Source: Aquila chrysaetos chrysaetos
Taxonomy: Eukaryota; Chordata; Aves; Accipitriformes; Accipitridae
NCBI RefSeq assembly: GCF_900496995.4
Contig: NC_044020.1
Coordinates: 11,240,001 to 11,304,000 of the forward strand
Direction: 5' to 3'
DNA length: 64,000 nt
The notes below the pieces were generated by a model. It was not told where the DNA came from, made no database searches, and saw only the letters and a list, made by a program, of their open reading frames with translations. Shown piece after piece: positions 24,377-37,200 of the stretch (the stretch's first letter is position 1; every line of letters begins with the position of its first letter). A program made the position numbers and the translations under genes.

Positions 24377-27300
24377 AGACAAATTTGTATTTAACAATGT
24401 GCCTTGTCCTGAAATTGAAAGTCTAGGATCTGCAGTGCACCTATTAAATATAGCTTCAAAAAGCACTTATTTCTGCTAAAGTTAGCATTTAGCCTTACAT
24501 TCCTTACCATGCATCAATGACTAAAAATATTTACAGACAATGATGGCTGAAAGAGAAACTGAAATTTTTGTGTGGACTCTAATTATAATGCTGTGTTGAT
24601 AATATTAGGAAAATTTATTCAGATACTAAAAAAGGCATATGATTTAGCTTTTTTTTTAAAGAGCTATAAGCTAATACTTCAGCACTCAGGAATAGGTTGT
24701 TTGTGGCCTTCTCTCCAATGCAGCTGCTAAACACACATTACAATGAATGCAGAACACACCACACAAAGAAATTACATTACATTTCTATTAAGTGAGTGTG
24801 GCATTTGGGAAAGGTGCCAGATCTACGATGCTATCCTATAAAATTGGGGTTTATTAGCTTTTTGTCACAATACCTAATACAGAATAGTTGGTGTCTATTC
24901 AAAATGCTAAAATAAAGGCTTACAAAGAAGGCATCTGGATCAAACCTACAATTATTTTCCACAGGTAAGAGAGGAGTCAAAGCACAATTAAGAGATTAAG
25001 ATCTTGAACTGGAGATTGACTTCAGTGTGAATTTTCCCACTCATGCTTTGTACGTCTTGGATTAAATGATTGGTCTATCATAAGGCACGGTATCAAAAGC
25101 TTAACTATGTAAAAACCTCTCTAGAACTTTTTTCCAATAATTGCATTTATACTGGAAATGCTTCTTCTTACAATAATCACATTATTCAGCACACACACAA
25201 GGATTGGAATAGCTGAAACAAGTACTGCATAGAAATATTTCATGTTAATTCTGTATTGTCAAATCTGACCATTAAAAAAAAAAAATTGAAACCCATAAAA
25301 AAGTCCTAAGGGTATTTTCTTTGTGGTTTGTTTTGCCACAATATTTTGGGCTATTTTCATTTGTATTACGCTTTCTGAGCCAGGTCAAAACTGGCTGGTA
25401 TTTGGTTCTAGCTTCTCCTTACAACCAAGAGCTTTGTTTGAAAAAAAGAACCCAAAACCCCAGATTACTGAATGAACTTTTGAGGTCCAGGAGAGATGGA
25501 CTGTAACTAAACCTGCAAATTAGCAAGACATAATGAGAATGCAGCAGTTGCCAATCCTGACCTTACAGACCAGAAAACACGACTGAATTCCTAGAGCTCT
25601 CCTGGTGGGAAACATGGTAAGATTTTTGGGTGAGGCGTTTTTCTTTCAGAAGAAAGTCTTGTCAATGAGGATATGTAGACAGGTATTGTGTTGTATTTTA
25701 ACAATAGCTATCCAAATGTATCTAGCTTGGAAACAGTAATACGGTGTAAGAGTAGAGTAAACCAATCCCACAGTGCCAGAGCCTTTCCTGATATGTACTA
25801 CCATTTGGGAGGGGAATAAAGTTAATTGGGAGTTCCTGTCAGGTTATCTCCCAAGGTTTTTTTATTTCTTGTTGGATGATTAGGAGTTTCTGAAAGCGCA
25901 GCAGGTGGAGCTTGGCATGGGGAGTCTGTGAAGTGGGGGTATAACCGCCTTTGGGTGCTGAATGTTACCATCGCTTACAGGAGATCCTAGTATAACCAGG
26001 GGAAAAGGCAAGAGGGATGCTGCTATTTGCCTACCTTTGTTTGCCCAACTGGGCAGCAAAGGATCAAGGGAGAATAGGAGAAACAATCACATTCTTGCCA
26101 GCTTTGCACAAAATTGGGAAGAGAAATAACAGATGGTAATTCCTTTGATGCAAGGAATCCATCTGCTACTGCTTCCCCACGAGCTCCTGGAGATACTATG
26201 TGGAAAAGCTCAGAGACAGCCTGTGAATGGCAAATGTGAATGTGGGTTGTATAGGCAAAGATGGAAGAGAGAGTAATTCTGCTTGTGGAAGGGGACATGA
26301 CAAGAAGGGGAGCTGTGCTTCTGCTCAGCTCTTGCTAAGTCCCAAAATAGGCTTGTGAAAAGCCAAAACAAGTGAGCTATATAGGACAACACGCAAAGTA
26401 ACTGCTCCCTGATGTGCCACATTGAATAGACAGTGATAATATCTTCTGAAAACCTAGTTACAAGCAAAGTCCACACAAAGATCATACTATAGCTGTGATA
26501 CCAGACTGTACAGTCCTGCAGAACATCTCAGTTCTGCTATTGACATCGTCTCTGATCGCACCTCTTGTTCGTGCCTGCTTTGATGAGCAAAGAGGTAATA
26601 TATCTTGATATTATTTACCATTGATGCCTGATGATTACCATTTATTATTCCTTCTAAGATTAATAAGTTCATGAATCTTTCTGATTTTCAGGCCGTCTGA
26701 AAACTCAGGCAGCTATTATCGTCACATTTATCTATATAATATGAATGGAACAAGCTCTGCAAACACAGATAGAGACATAAACTTATCTGAAAGAAAGATT
26801 GTACTTTGGAGCATTCAGTACAACTGTGGGAAAATAAATGTGGGCACCTGATTGTCCTGCTTCTGCCTGACTTCCAGCTGCTCTGATGTCTGCTGCCGAT
26901 CACTCAAAGCTGTTGCTGACAGGCAACTGAATAAATACGAAACATCCTTCAATAAGAAAATTCACCAGCATGGAGAAGACAACACAAGTGCTTAGCTAAA
27001 AGGAGAACACCAAACACCAACCCTCCTCTCCTCCCTACTTCAAGAATATTCCCTCTCCTTAATACTGTGAGAAAATGGCAGCTGCTGCATTTTAAGAGAT
27101 TTGGCAATGTACTGATGTTAGATGCAGAAAGGAAGTTTGATTTACAAACTTGTCACAGATTCTCTCTGCAAGGGATCTGTCAGAGTAGAAACATGTTTTG
27201 AAAATGAATTAGCAGGATGAGGGACTTGTTTTGAACAAGGAATTCCTCATAGGAATGGTCAGGGGAAACAGGTCTCTTGGCTGACCTCTATGGCCGTTAG

Positions 27301-27499
27301 CTGGCATCCTTTGACTCCAATCCGTGGAAAGCCAGAACAGACACACACTCACACCTACGCTTCAAGGTTATCCAAAGAAAAGGGCAAGCGGAATGATTTT
27401 TTCATTGTCTTTTACAACAAGCAGTTGAGATTTGGTGTTAAGTAAATACAAAACAAGACTTGAACACCGCCAGGCACATGTTTACTTATATACTTGTTT
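24377..27499. other. Intergenic, nothing recognised
   Basis: AT-rich sequence with only short chance frames (up to 91 codons). I see no repeat family that I can name, no splice-flanked exon and no RNA gene. Confidence 0.5.
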
Positions 27500-28060
27500 A
27501 TAAATAATGCTATTACAGGAGCATCATGACTATGCCTTGATCAAGGGTTGAGTTACTGAGCATAATGAGCTATGGTTGATGGGATAATGCAAATGACTGA
27601 GTGTGATGAGCCTTGGGACAGGCCATGGACCAACAAGCAACTAGAGAACAACATCTGAAACTGCTGGGAAAGTGGTATCGTTGTAGACAGATTTGGCTGG
27701 TAGCCTGTGTCGACATCTGGCTATAAGTCCCCAGCACTAGAGAGTAATAGAGACTAGACGGAGGCATTGCTCTGAAGATGTGCAACACCTCGTGGAAGCA
27801 GATTGCTCAAGATGGAACCATCACACATGGTGCTGAGCTGCTGCCCAGAGCCCAACACAGAGACAGGTTGGGCAGAGCGAGCGTCATGTTCCCCTGGGCT
27901 TGACTGTGCCAACTCACTGTGCACGGTGAAGGCTTCAGTTAATTCTGTGTGTGTACGCGCCCGTGTGCGTAGCTTTTCCTGATACAGCCTGTCCCTTTGC
28001 TTGGTGAACTAAGTTGAGCTTGGCAATATCGCATTGTCTGGTGTTTCTTTTCCACCTATG
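27500..28060 (+). mobile_element. Possible decayed solo LTR, family uncertain
   Basis: A non-AT-rich block in LTR style. It has a TATA-like GGCTATAAGTCC near 27718-27729, then a GC-rich transcribed-looking part, and then a pyrimidine-rich end near 28050. No terminal repeats, target duplication or polyadenylation signal could be fixed, and the boundaries are rough. Confidence 0.35.
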
Positions 28061-28479
28061 ACAGATGGGAACTAGAAAAATAGAGAAAAAGAGAAAGAGG
28101 GATGAAAGGATGACTTTAGCAATAGGACAATAAGAAGAAAATAAAAAGAAAATGAGAAAATGTATGGGAAATGTGTGAGACTTCAGTGACTGGCTGAGAA
28201 GGGAATTGTCGGCGGATCAGAGACAGAACCGAGGGCGGTAGGGCTTCGTCCACCCACCACAACCTTCAGGAATGGCAACCTGCCATCTGATCCTTGTCAG
28301 CAGTGCCTGGGGATATGACAGGAAAGTGAAATGGGTCCTCCCTTCCTGGCCCTTCAGGAAACACGGCCAACTACTGTGGTGGTGCATTTCCACCCTGCTC
28401 CTGGGCCGCTCTATGATCTCAGGAATTCCCGTTAGGCCTTAGCATTTGTGTAATGAGTTGGGCGGTTAAGCGTCCCTTG

Positions 28480-29565
28480 ACCGTACCAGGAGCTCTTGCA
28501 TGGCTAAGGTGGGGAGCAGCACTGACCGTACCAAGGACTCCTGTTGCCTGGCGGAGGTGGGGAATGGGAGCAGGAATATTAGTCATTCCCTGACAGCCTT
28601 GGAACCTTCCTTATCTGAATTGTAGCTCATGTGAAAACGGCACCGGTGCTACTGGAATTCCAGTAATTTGCTGATGACTAAAATGAATCATCTCACAAAC
28701 CTATAAACAGCGGTACTAAGTGAGACCCTTTGAGCCATCCTGGACTGCAGTGGGCTGCGACCAGCATCTCCCTCTGAGGGGGACACCTCTCAGAGCTCAC
28801 AAACTCTCCAGTTTGTGAAAATTGGAGGACTGTTGCCGAAAGCTGACGATGGGACCTGGGCTGATATTCTTCGTTCCTTGAGGCTCAACCCTTTGCCTGT
28901 TGAGAAAAATGCTGAGACATTTGACATGAATATTTTCACTGAACTCAAGGGGAAATTTTAACAGGTATACCTTTGCTTTGTTTATATATATATATATTTT
29001 TATATATATATATATATATATATAGTGTGCATGCGTGTGTGAATTAACTCAGATATCCTATAGCAAGTATAGTATAAATATTGCTTTTTCCTACAATTCA
29101 CCCCAAACTGTGAATGAACCTCAGACTGCTCTAACACACATAATTCCTTTAGACATAACCTGTTGTCCAAGTCTGGGACTAGGAGTGGATCCAGCTGCAC
29201 CTAAGCTCTAACAGGAGTTTAGAAAGCAAGAGGGTCTTCTCTGAACCTCATAACTCAATGGGAGGGTCTCCCCTACCTTTTTACATCCCCAATCTCTGTG
29301 CAAATGATGAAAAATCAATTCTAACTTGATTTTCCTTTGTATGTTTCTCTCTTACACTTTTGTGTCTTTGGTCTCTGTATAAATAATTCTAATTTGATTC
29401 TAACTTGATTTTCCTGTGTACATTTTATCCATGTATTAAGTCATAGAGTGAACCTTGCCATCAAACTTTGCGAAGTCATGCTTTTATAAATTCCTATTAA
29501 ATCATTTTTGCTAATACCCTTGACAGTGATTCTTTAAGCGGCCCAAACCACTCATTTTCATGACA
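28480..29565 (+). mobile_element. LTR of the same family (C) as the 49-53 kb provirus
   Basis: Several blocks align in order with the 5' LTR at 49180-50591. The shared phrase 'cctttagacata' is followed by 'aagtctgggacta', then 'gagtttagaa', 'tctgaacctca' and 'gggagggtctccc'. A TATA-like box CTATAAAC at 28701-28708 corresponds to the one at 50063-50070, and both copies end ...GACA. This copy is longer downstream of the TATA box because it gained a (TA)n tract and extra AT-rich sequence. The 5' end is uncertain. Two imperfect ~48-bp repeats starting 'gaccgtacca' (near 28479 and 28525) may be U3 enhancer-type repeats. No internal retroviral sequence adjoins it, so it is probably a solo LTR. Confidence 0.7.
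28983..29024. repeat. (TA)n microsatellite
   Basis: Alternating TA with one short T interruption, followed by a short GT-rich tract ('gtgtgcatgcgtgtgtg'). It sits inside the family C LTR copy and is absent from the equivalent place in the 5' LTR of the provirus. Confidence 0.95.
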
Positions 29566-31409
29566 GGTACATTGCTGCTCCCATGCTCACGGGAAATAGA
29601 TGTCAGGAAAGGAGCTGCTTGAGATGACAAGCCAGCCACCTGCCCTGGTGCGCGGCACTCTCCAGTCTGGGGCTTCAAGCGCTCCAGATTCTACTGTCTC
29701 GATAGAGACACTTGAATAAAAATATCAAGAGAAAACTTACTTAGGTGACTAAGCACTAAAAAAAATGTAGTGAAAGCCCTATTATAGCCAGCCTGGTAGA
29801 TGAAACTTGTTGAAAAATGAGATTATATATGGGAAAGCTGTTGGCAGCCTAAGGGGAAAAGAAACGTCACTATTAAGCAAAATTTCTTTTAAACTATTGC
29901 TATTAATCAGCTGTGGTTGTAATGATTGGATGCACTAAATGTAGGTAGAAGTTACATTAGCTGCTCTGAGATTCCCAATTTTCTTTTTAACAAGTCATCT
30001 GCTTAAAGAGAAAAGCAAAAAATATTACAGGTGACCAAAATTTCCCTGCAGACCACTTCCCTGACCCCGTTCAGTGCACAGCATCACAAGCTGCCAGGCT
30101 GGCTCAGGGAGCTGGGAGGATCGGGATGCTGGGACTTTGGGAGCAGGCACTGCTTGAGGCACCGCTCCACAAACATCTCCCACCTAAACCTGACAGGCTG
30201 TCCCAATTGAGGATTAGTTTAGCATGGCTAAACTGCATCCTCTGACTGCAGTTAAACCTCTACACACCTAAATACTTAAATCTTTGGAGCGTGAGGTACT
30301 GACTGGCAGTGTGAATTTTTAAAAAAGCCTTTAAAGATAAAGGTCTGTACTGCCTTTTGTTTCATTTACTCCACATCACAGAGATCTGATGTTTTCACTG
30401 GATGGCTCTGTATTAATGTTGTCTATTCCTTGAGTTAGGAATGATGTCTGAAATAAATCAGTACCCCTCTAAACAATGCTTCATGCTGAATGTTGCAGAC
30501 TTGCTGATATACGTGAAAGATCACATTTACGTGTTCCACGGACCACAGGACATCTCGTCTTCTTAACCACTAAAGCAGCTCCGTGCTGACCCACAGGGAC
30601 AGCAGAACTGTACAACGCCCAGGGTGAGTGTTTGGTCTTTCAAATGATGAAGGTAGGTTTCTGTGGTAAATCCCAGATGTGTTTCTGCACTTCCCACTGC
30701 ATCATTTGCAGACATTTCTGAACAGGTAGAAGCAGGTAGGGACAGCTCATGCCTACTGCAAGAATTATTTGCCATAGGCATCAATGCTTTAGATTTCTGC
30801 TCTCTGTTTTTCCTCGTGGATTTGTATGTCAATAGTTCCCAAGCAACTTCATTTAGTTTCCTGGGAGACAAAAAATCTGCTTGTTTGGTCTTTGAGTAGC
30901 TTTGTTTTTCTTAAATCCCCTTTGACACTATGTAGCACTCTGTTCTGCATATTGCTCTTCTTTTTGTCCTCTCTTTGTTCCCCTTTATACTCTCTGCTTT
31001 CCTCAGGCTTCTCCTGCCACCATGCCATTGACAATACTAAGTTGCCCTACAGAAGCTACACTTCTTCAGGTAATTTAGTTTCATATTTATACAGCATAAA
31101 ATAAAAGACAAGAAGCCTGTCTCTTGCAAAGCTGCTAATAAAGTGAAAATTCACAGCATTTCTATTTATAAATTCTAATCTAAATAATACTGTCATCACT
31201 GCTGGGTTCAGCTGCTATGTACTGACAGGACACTGATAAAACATACATGTGATGTATCCCCATCCTTAAAAACGCATATAAAAGAAGTATATACCAATGA
31301 GACCAATTACTTTTCACTCAGTATAATGAAATGTGCCAAAGCCAGCAAGGACTCATTGTGAATGTATCGATCCCATGTTTAAGGCTATTCTAGTCGCAGC
31401 ATCGGAGGA
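29566..31409. other. Intergenic, nothing recognised
   Basis: No supported gene. A 102-codon minus-strand frame at 30563-30871 has no domain and faces a plus-strand frame of similar length, so both are likely chance. Confidence 0.5.
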
Positions 31410-31560
31410 CATCCCCGACAGACTCTCGTACATCTCCCCCCATGACAGCAGTTGTTCTGCCATTCCTTACAGCTGTCTGCCTAGCCTGTTCTTGAAAATT
31501 TTACTCATGGAGACTCCACAGTCAGGGAACCTATCTGTAGCCTCTGCCTTTGGTTTATAA
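31410..31560 (-). mobile_element. Short old CR1 fragment
   Basis: The plus strand carries 'cctgttcttgaaaatt', then 'atggagactccaca' and 'agggaacctatctgtagcc'. This is the order of a diverged antisense CR1 3' region. The fragment is short and the match weak. Confidence 0.45.
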
Positions 31561-32000
31561 CTGAAGGAAATGGTTTGCCTGACAATTTGAGAGGCAAAGT
31601 AATTTAAGAAAAAAGAATTCCTGTATTTGTTTTTGTTTCTTTTACTCGAGGCTGTTTAAGAACTGGAAGCAAACACAAGAAAAAAAACCTTTCTTCTGTG
31701 ATGTGAAATATATTCACCTGATTCGTGTCAATATAAAACAATGCTAGGGCCGCATGGTGAAATGTGACCCTCTCTGCATATGTAATCTTTAACCGTTTTG
31801 CTTGATCTTGTATAACCGTAGGCCTAAGGGAAGTAGGAGGGTATGTATACAGTTCTTGCTTCCTGCAAAAGCCATATAACAGTGAAATTATGAAAGTTGG
31901 AAACGAAATAAAATCAGACACCAAGTAGAAACCGGAAAATACTTTACACGGTCTCTCAGAAGTAGTGGAATCCTATAGTTGCAAAAGAATTTGCAAAGGT

Positions 32001-32735
32001 TTAAAGAAAAGGGGGGGATTGATATAGAGAACAAACTGCTTATTGCTTAATGATTGTCTCTCTGTAACGTTACATACCAAGGACTGGTGTTTGTCAAGGA
32101 TTAAGCCTGTCAGAGACTGGTACTTGGGAATGATGAGCAAGAAGGAACTATGAGCGATCACAAGACTTAATTAAGTGTTTGATGAATTTACGATCTTGTT
32201 AAGAAGGCACAAGTAGAGGCCTTGCTTGAATAGATAAGGCCAGAAAAGATAAGAACTCCTGCCTTTGCTCCTGTCCTTGTAGATAATTTAGCTTAAACTA
32301 GCCATATGGTTCTATACCACTAATGAGAACTTAGATAATAAGAGCACTAACAAGCACTGATGTATCGAAACATGTAAAGGACCATACTGCGCAGAATCAC
32401 CTGAGGAGGGTCAAATAGCGGACAAGTGAGGAAGACTATGGAAGACCACCAGAAGACTCCTGAAGACCACCAGAGACCTTCAATGTGCCTACATAAAGGA
32501 CATTTGCATATGCTAATAGTTTCCCAGAAAACTAATGAATATGTGTAACATTTCTCAGAAATCTAGTGAATATGTATGTAGAACCTGTACTTAACCTGCA
32601 CAATTAGACCCGACGGTGTGCGCCTTGGTAGAGCAGAGACTCCCGGTGCACTCAGCGCTGTTTGCTTGCCTCTATTCATTTAATAAATTGTAGACTTTAA
32701 TTAGAAACCTGTTTTGGACATGATCATTTTTCACA
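32001..32735 (+). mobile_element. 3' LTR of a truncated retrovirus (family D), with polypurine tract
   Basis: A purine run (AAAGAAAAGGGGGGGA, 32004-32018, followed by one T) immediately precedes TGATATAGAG at 32020, as expected for a polypurine tract beside a 3' LTR. The LTR would run 32020-32735 and end ...TTTTTCACA. It has a polyadenylation signal AATAAA at 32692-32697 just after a GC-rich 'ggtagagcagagactcccgg' block near 32628, an R/U5-like arrangement common in bird LTRs. No matching 5' LTR and no clear env sequence lie upstream in the window, so the element is truncated. If the purine run were only flanking DNA, this would simply be a solo LTR. Confidence 0.65.
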
Positions 32736-33089
32736 TGTGAGATGCCGCATAAAAACCTCTACCATTTTGGGATTTGGTTTTTTTTTTTTTTTCCCAGAAG
32801 GGCTGGTGCTTCGGAGTGACAGAATTGAACTTGCTAGCCAGGAGTTACAGAAAGATCTCCCAGTACTGCCTGGCTAACAAAGTGGCAGAAGAAATGCAGC
32901 ACTGATCAGTCCAAAGCAGTGCACATGCTGAAGAGTGACCCTAATTCTACGTTCCCCATAGTGAGTTCTCATGTCAGCTTTTATCACCAAGTATTCTATG
33001 TCATTACAGATAGCTCTTTAGAAGATGAAGCTTCCTACTCCCCAACCATCAAAAAGACCAGCAAGGGAATAGAAACTATCATTTAGTAC

Positions 33090-33640
33090 TCCATAAAGCC
33101 ACGGTGTACCCAATCTTGTGTGAAGCTCTGGTCACTTCAAAAATGAGATTTTACAACTAGAAAGTATACAGATAAGGAGGGTCAGATTGGTCAGAAATAG
33201 GAAATTATTTCCACTGTAGGAGAAAGTGAAGAGATTTGGTTTCCTCAGCTTGGAAAAGAGATTACTGAGGACATGATAGAGGTCTAGAAAAAAATAAATC
33301 ACGTGGAGCAGGTGGCGAGGGAATGATTAGTCATTATTTTTCATGAGACAAGAACTATGGGGCACTAAATGAAATCATCAGGCAGCAGGTCAAAGACAAA
33401 TGAAAGAAAGCACTTTCACATGCAGTGCCTAATTGCATTGCAGGGCATAACATCCTGTTTTGTTTGGATGCCCAAGTAGAAATAAATTCCAAAAGCTACT
33501 AGATGGATTCATAAAAGAAAGTTCTGTCAAGGGCAGCTGGACAAGATGATGTAGATACAATCTGTAGATCAGGAAGTCTCCAAATCAGAAATTGCTGGAA
33601 ACTGGAGGAGTATCTTGGAAAAAATATGAATCCAAGATTG
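33090..33640 (+). mobile_element. Old CR1 LINE fragment including ORF2 end
   Basis: Sense-strand CR1 blocks appear in order: 'gtgaagctctggtcacttca' (33120-33139), 'cctcagcttggaaaagagat' (33243-33262), 'gacatgatagaggtctagaa' (33271-33290) and 'tcaggcagcaggtcaaagac' (33379-33398), then 'aagctactagatggattca' near 33493. This corresponds to the C-terminal part of the reverse-transcriptase ORF and the following tail. The frame is broken many times. It is the only CR1 copy I recognise here in plus orientation. Confidence 0.7.
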
Positions 33641-34180
33641 CCCTGCTTTTATGGCTTTTTTTTCTTCACTATCTACCACTGGCTATAGTAGAGGCATAAT
33701 ATATCAGATAGGGTATATGGACCTTTGTTCTGATATACTACAGCTGTTCGTCTGCTATTTGGTCAGAATGACTATTTACAAACACTATATAGTCAGAAAT
33801 AGGAAGTCATTAGAATAATTTATGTTGTTTCAATGAGACAATCAAACATGCAGAAGCAACACTACTTTTCCCTTGAAGATAATCTACATATCTTGAATAA
33901 TAAAAAAAGTTCAAAATCTTAAAGTTGGAGCAGTGGAAGCATGAGAACGATAGAAATCTGTACAAATGAGAGAAAAAAAAGAAAACACAAGGAAGTAGAT
34001 CTCCTCTGTGAGGTTGAAATCAGTACTCCAATGAAATTATAAGTTTTTCCATTGTTTGCAGCAAGACTAGCATTTCATGTGGAGGATTACATTTTGTGAG
34101 GAGTCAGTATGGCAAAATAATGACAATATCAGATCTGTCATTTCTCTCCCTAACCAGGGGTAGGAGGAAAAATTAGAATT

Positions 34181-34182
<2 letters not shown>

Positions 34183-34211
<29 letters not shown>

Positions 34212-34212
34212 C
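34183..34212. repeat. T30 homopolymer
   Basis: Thirty consecutive thymines on the plus strand, between 'agaatttc' and 'cccc'. No poly(A)-tailed retrocopy was recognised beside it. Confidence 0.95.
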
Positions 34213-37200
34213 CCCAAAACTGACTGAACTCAGAATTTGATAGATAAACCATATGAGCCAAGCAAATGCACAGAAATGACAAGGTGAATTAAAGACTGGA
34301 GCTCCCATGTACAGCCAGTCATTTTCTTCACATTGTTTGTAAAGGTGATGCCAAGGAATTTAAGACGACTTTAACCAAAGTACTACCTTATGCATCAGTA
34401 TTTAACTTACCTTCCAGCTCACATCTCAGCCAATGCCAAAAATGTATTAGGAAATCGATCAATGAGAGATCTGATTTCCATTATGATAAGGAATGATAAT
34501 TACTAGGACCATCCTGACAGATAGATAATGTAAGAAATTAGTCTTACTAGAAGAGAAATCTATTTCCTCGGCTAAAATAATAAACTGTTTTACCTCAGTG
34601 TCTCTGTAACAGATTTAGAGAAAATATTCTTCAAATAATACATGCCTAGGACAGATTTTAATATTCATCTCCATTCACAGGACACCTAGGATTAATTATT
34701 TCAATCTAAAAATTATTTCAGATTATTCAGGTACATACTAGAGATTCTTTGTATCCCCACTGAGCCTTGCAACTTTAGAAAGTTGTTCTTTAAAGAGGGT
34801 CATTATTTATCATTTTTGTTATTATGCATATTACTGAAACTTAAATCACATTACCATGTATGAAGATCTAAGTAATATCTTGATACAATGCAATGTCCAC
34901 TTAATTGGGCTAGATACAAAGGAAAGTTTTGCTTCCATTTAATGTCTGTATTTCTTTAAATCCTTTCATAGTCTAAAACTTAGGAGTAGGTGGTAGATAT
35001 TTTATTTGGGTTTCTTTCAGCATATTTCAACCGAAAGGATTCAGCATATTTGCTTGGGAGGGGGGTTATTTATACATCTTTAGAGGGTATCCTAATAGAT
35101 TCCATTTGCCTCTTTTAATGGGATTTTCCCACCCCCACAGACCTGTATCCTTGCTGTCAGTGCCCAGACAGAAGGGGTATACGTATATTTGAAAGATACG
35201 TTGGAAAAGGAAGAAGTTCTTCTCAAATAGTTTTCTTGAGCTGCATTTTTATGTGCTTCTGTGATTTGCATTGTTATCAAACCTCACTGGTGTCAGAAAA
35301 GCAGCAGGATCAGGCTTTATTTTCCAACAGAAATTTCCATATGGGTCAGCCTTTTTGATCTCATAATATTCTGCAACACTGGAGAACAAACTCAGTCAAA
35401 TGATCATCAAAACTTGGAAGCTGGGGATAGATCACTGGAAGCTTTTGGCCCCATTTTTCCTCTTATTCAGCCCAAACTATTTTATTTTTAGATTATACCA
35501 CTTTGTACTCCTTCCATAAATACTCCAACTTTTCACTTTGATTGCAAGTTCATAATTAATTTATATTAACACATTTAAATCCAGAACAGGCACCCATATA
35601 ATGATTTGCAGATTTTAATAGTTTTTTGCCATCTCCTGTCTCTTCTTCCATTTATCATCTACTCTCCCAGTTTCTTACCAGAATGAACAAACTTTAATAC
35701 AACTAGTAAAGCCCTGGATAAGCTTCATCTGAAGAAGCTACAATGCTGACCCCAAACTTTGATTTTTCTGTATCTTGTGCAAATAGGGCTGGCTGTTCCT
35801 CACCATTGTGTCCTTCACGTCCACGGCTCGTAGTTCTTATGTCCAATAAATGATCTGTAGCCAACAACTTGATGTAGTTCAACTACCTAACCTGGAAAAC
35901 AAGTACTGGCTCATTCATATCTTACCTGCAGCTTCTGCACAGCCCGAGGGTACCCCAGGCTGTGAACACAGGCTGTGTCTGGTCTCCCTGTTCATGGGTG
36001 ATGTGATGATGGAGCAAGTCACTCACAGAGCCCTCAGAGGAATATCTAAATACAAGCTTTACTCTAAAGACTGATCAAGAAATTATACAAAGCTAAGGAA
36101 AGCCAGCAAGAACAGCAGGCAATTTTTTTCCTCTACTTTTTTCAACATTCCACCCCCCCAGTCCTCACCCTTCCAGGCAGCCACCTGCTTTGCTCTACCT
36201 GATTCCAGGCCAGATCTCTGCCTTCTTACTCTCTCCTGAAATGGATCATTGAAGAACTCCTTTTTAAAAATTCCATGTCTTCTGCTACCAGATGGCTTTC
36301 CTCAAGGACTTCCATGCCTTGCCAGGTAATGCAAGGCTTGTTACAAGCTTAGATAATTGGATAGGTTCCTCAGACAGGAGCCACAATTATCCTGATTACT
36401 TTAATTAGCTCTTTGTTTATTTACTCTTCAGAAAATATTAAAGCAACACCCAAAGATTTAAGGTTCTAGTTAAAAATAATTCATTACGACTATTTCTGGG
36501 TTTGCTGGTATACATTTTTCATCAATTACAATCAAACTGGCAATTCACATATTTCTGATTTTTTTTTTTTTTGGCCCATTAGAATGGCATGGTTATTACA
36601 TGGTAGTTTCTGAACCCAGCTGTGTCACTTGTGTCATATTAACCTTACTTTGATTTTTCCAGTTCACATGGGGAAGTAGCTTTTGATAACTGGGTCAACA
36701 GGAGGACAAAGTTTAATTACAGTTCAGAGTAGTCTTGATCATGTGTTTCCTTCTTTCTGATGAAACCCAAATAAGATCAATGACAACAGGTCATATTTTC
36801 TGCAGTATGGGCCGTATACTGCTAACAAAACAGTCAATTGCAAAGTCTTTTGGGGATTGAACAGTTAGCTCATTTCCTGATATAAAAGCAACTTTTGCAG
36901 AATTAAAATTTTCCACCAGGAAAAATTTCAGTTTACAATCAGAATAATTTAAATTAAATATTATCTTCATTGAACTCCATGCGGAATGTACTTAAGTTGG
37001 AGTAAAGTTCAATATTCTTCCAAGTGACCCAAAATGTTTCGTTCTGAAGCACTTCTACGATAAACTGCAATTGTTGCTTGCAGTGCATTTTATGATACAA
37101 ATTAGAGTGCCAATCTACATTCTTCCTTAATGTCTTGGTTTCCCTGACATAATTCAGTGTGTTCTTTATTTAAACAACATGGATGGTGCATTGTTGGAGC

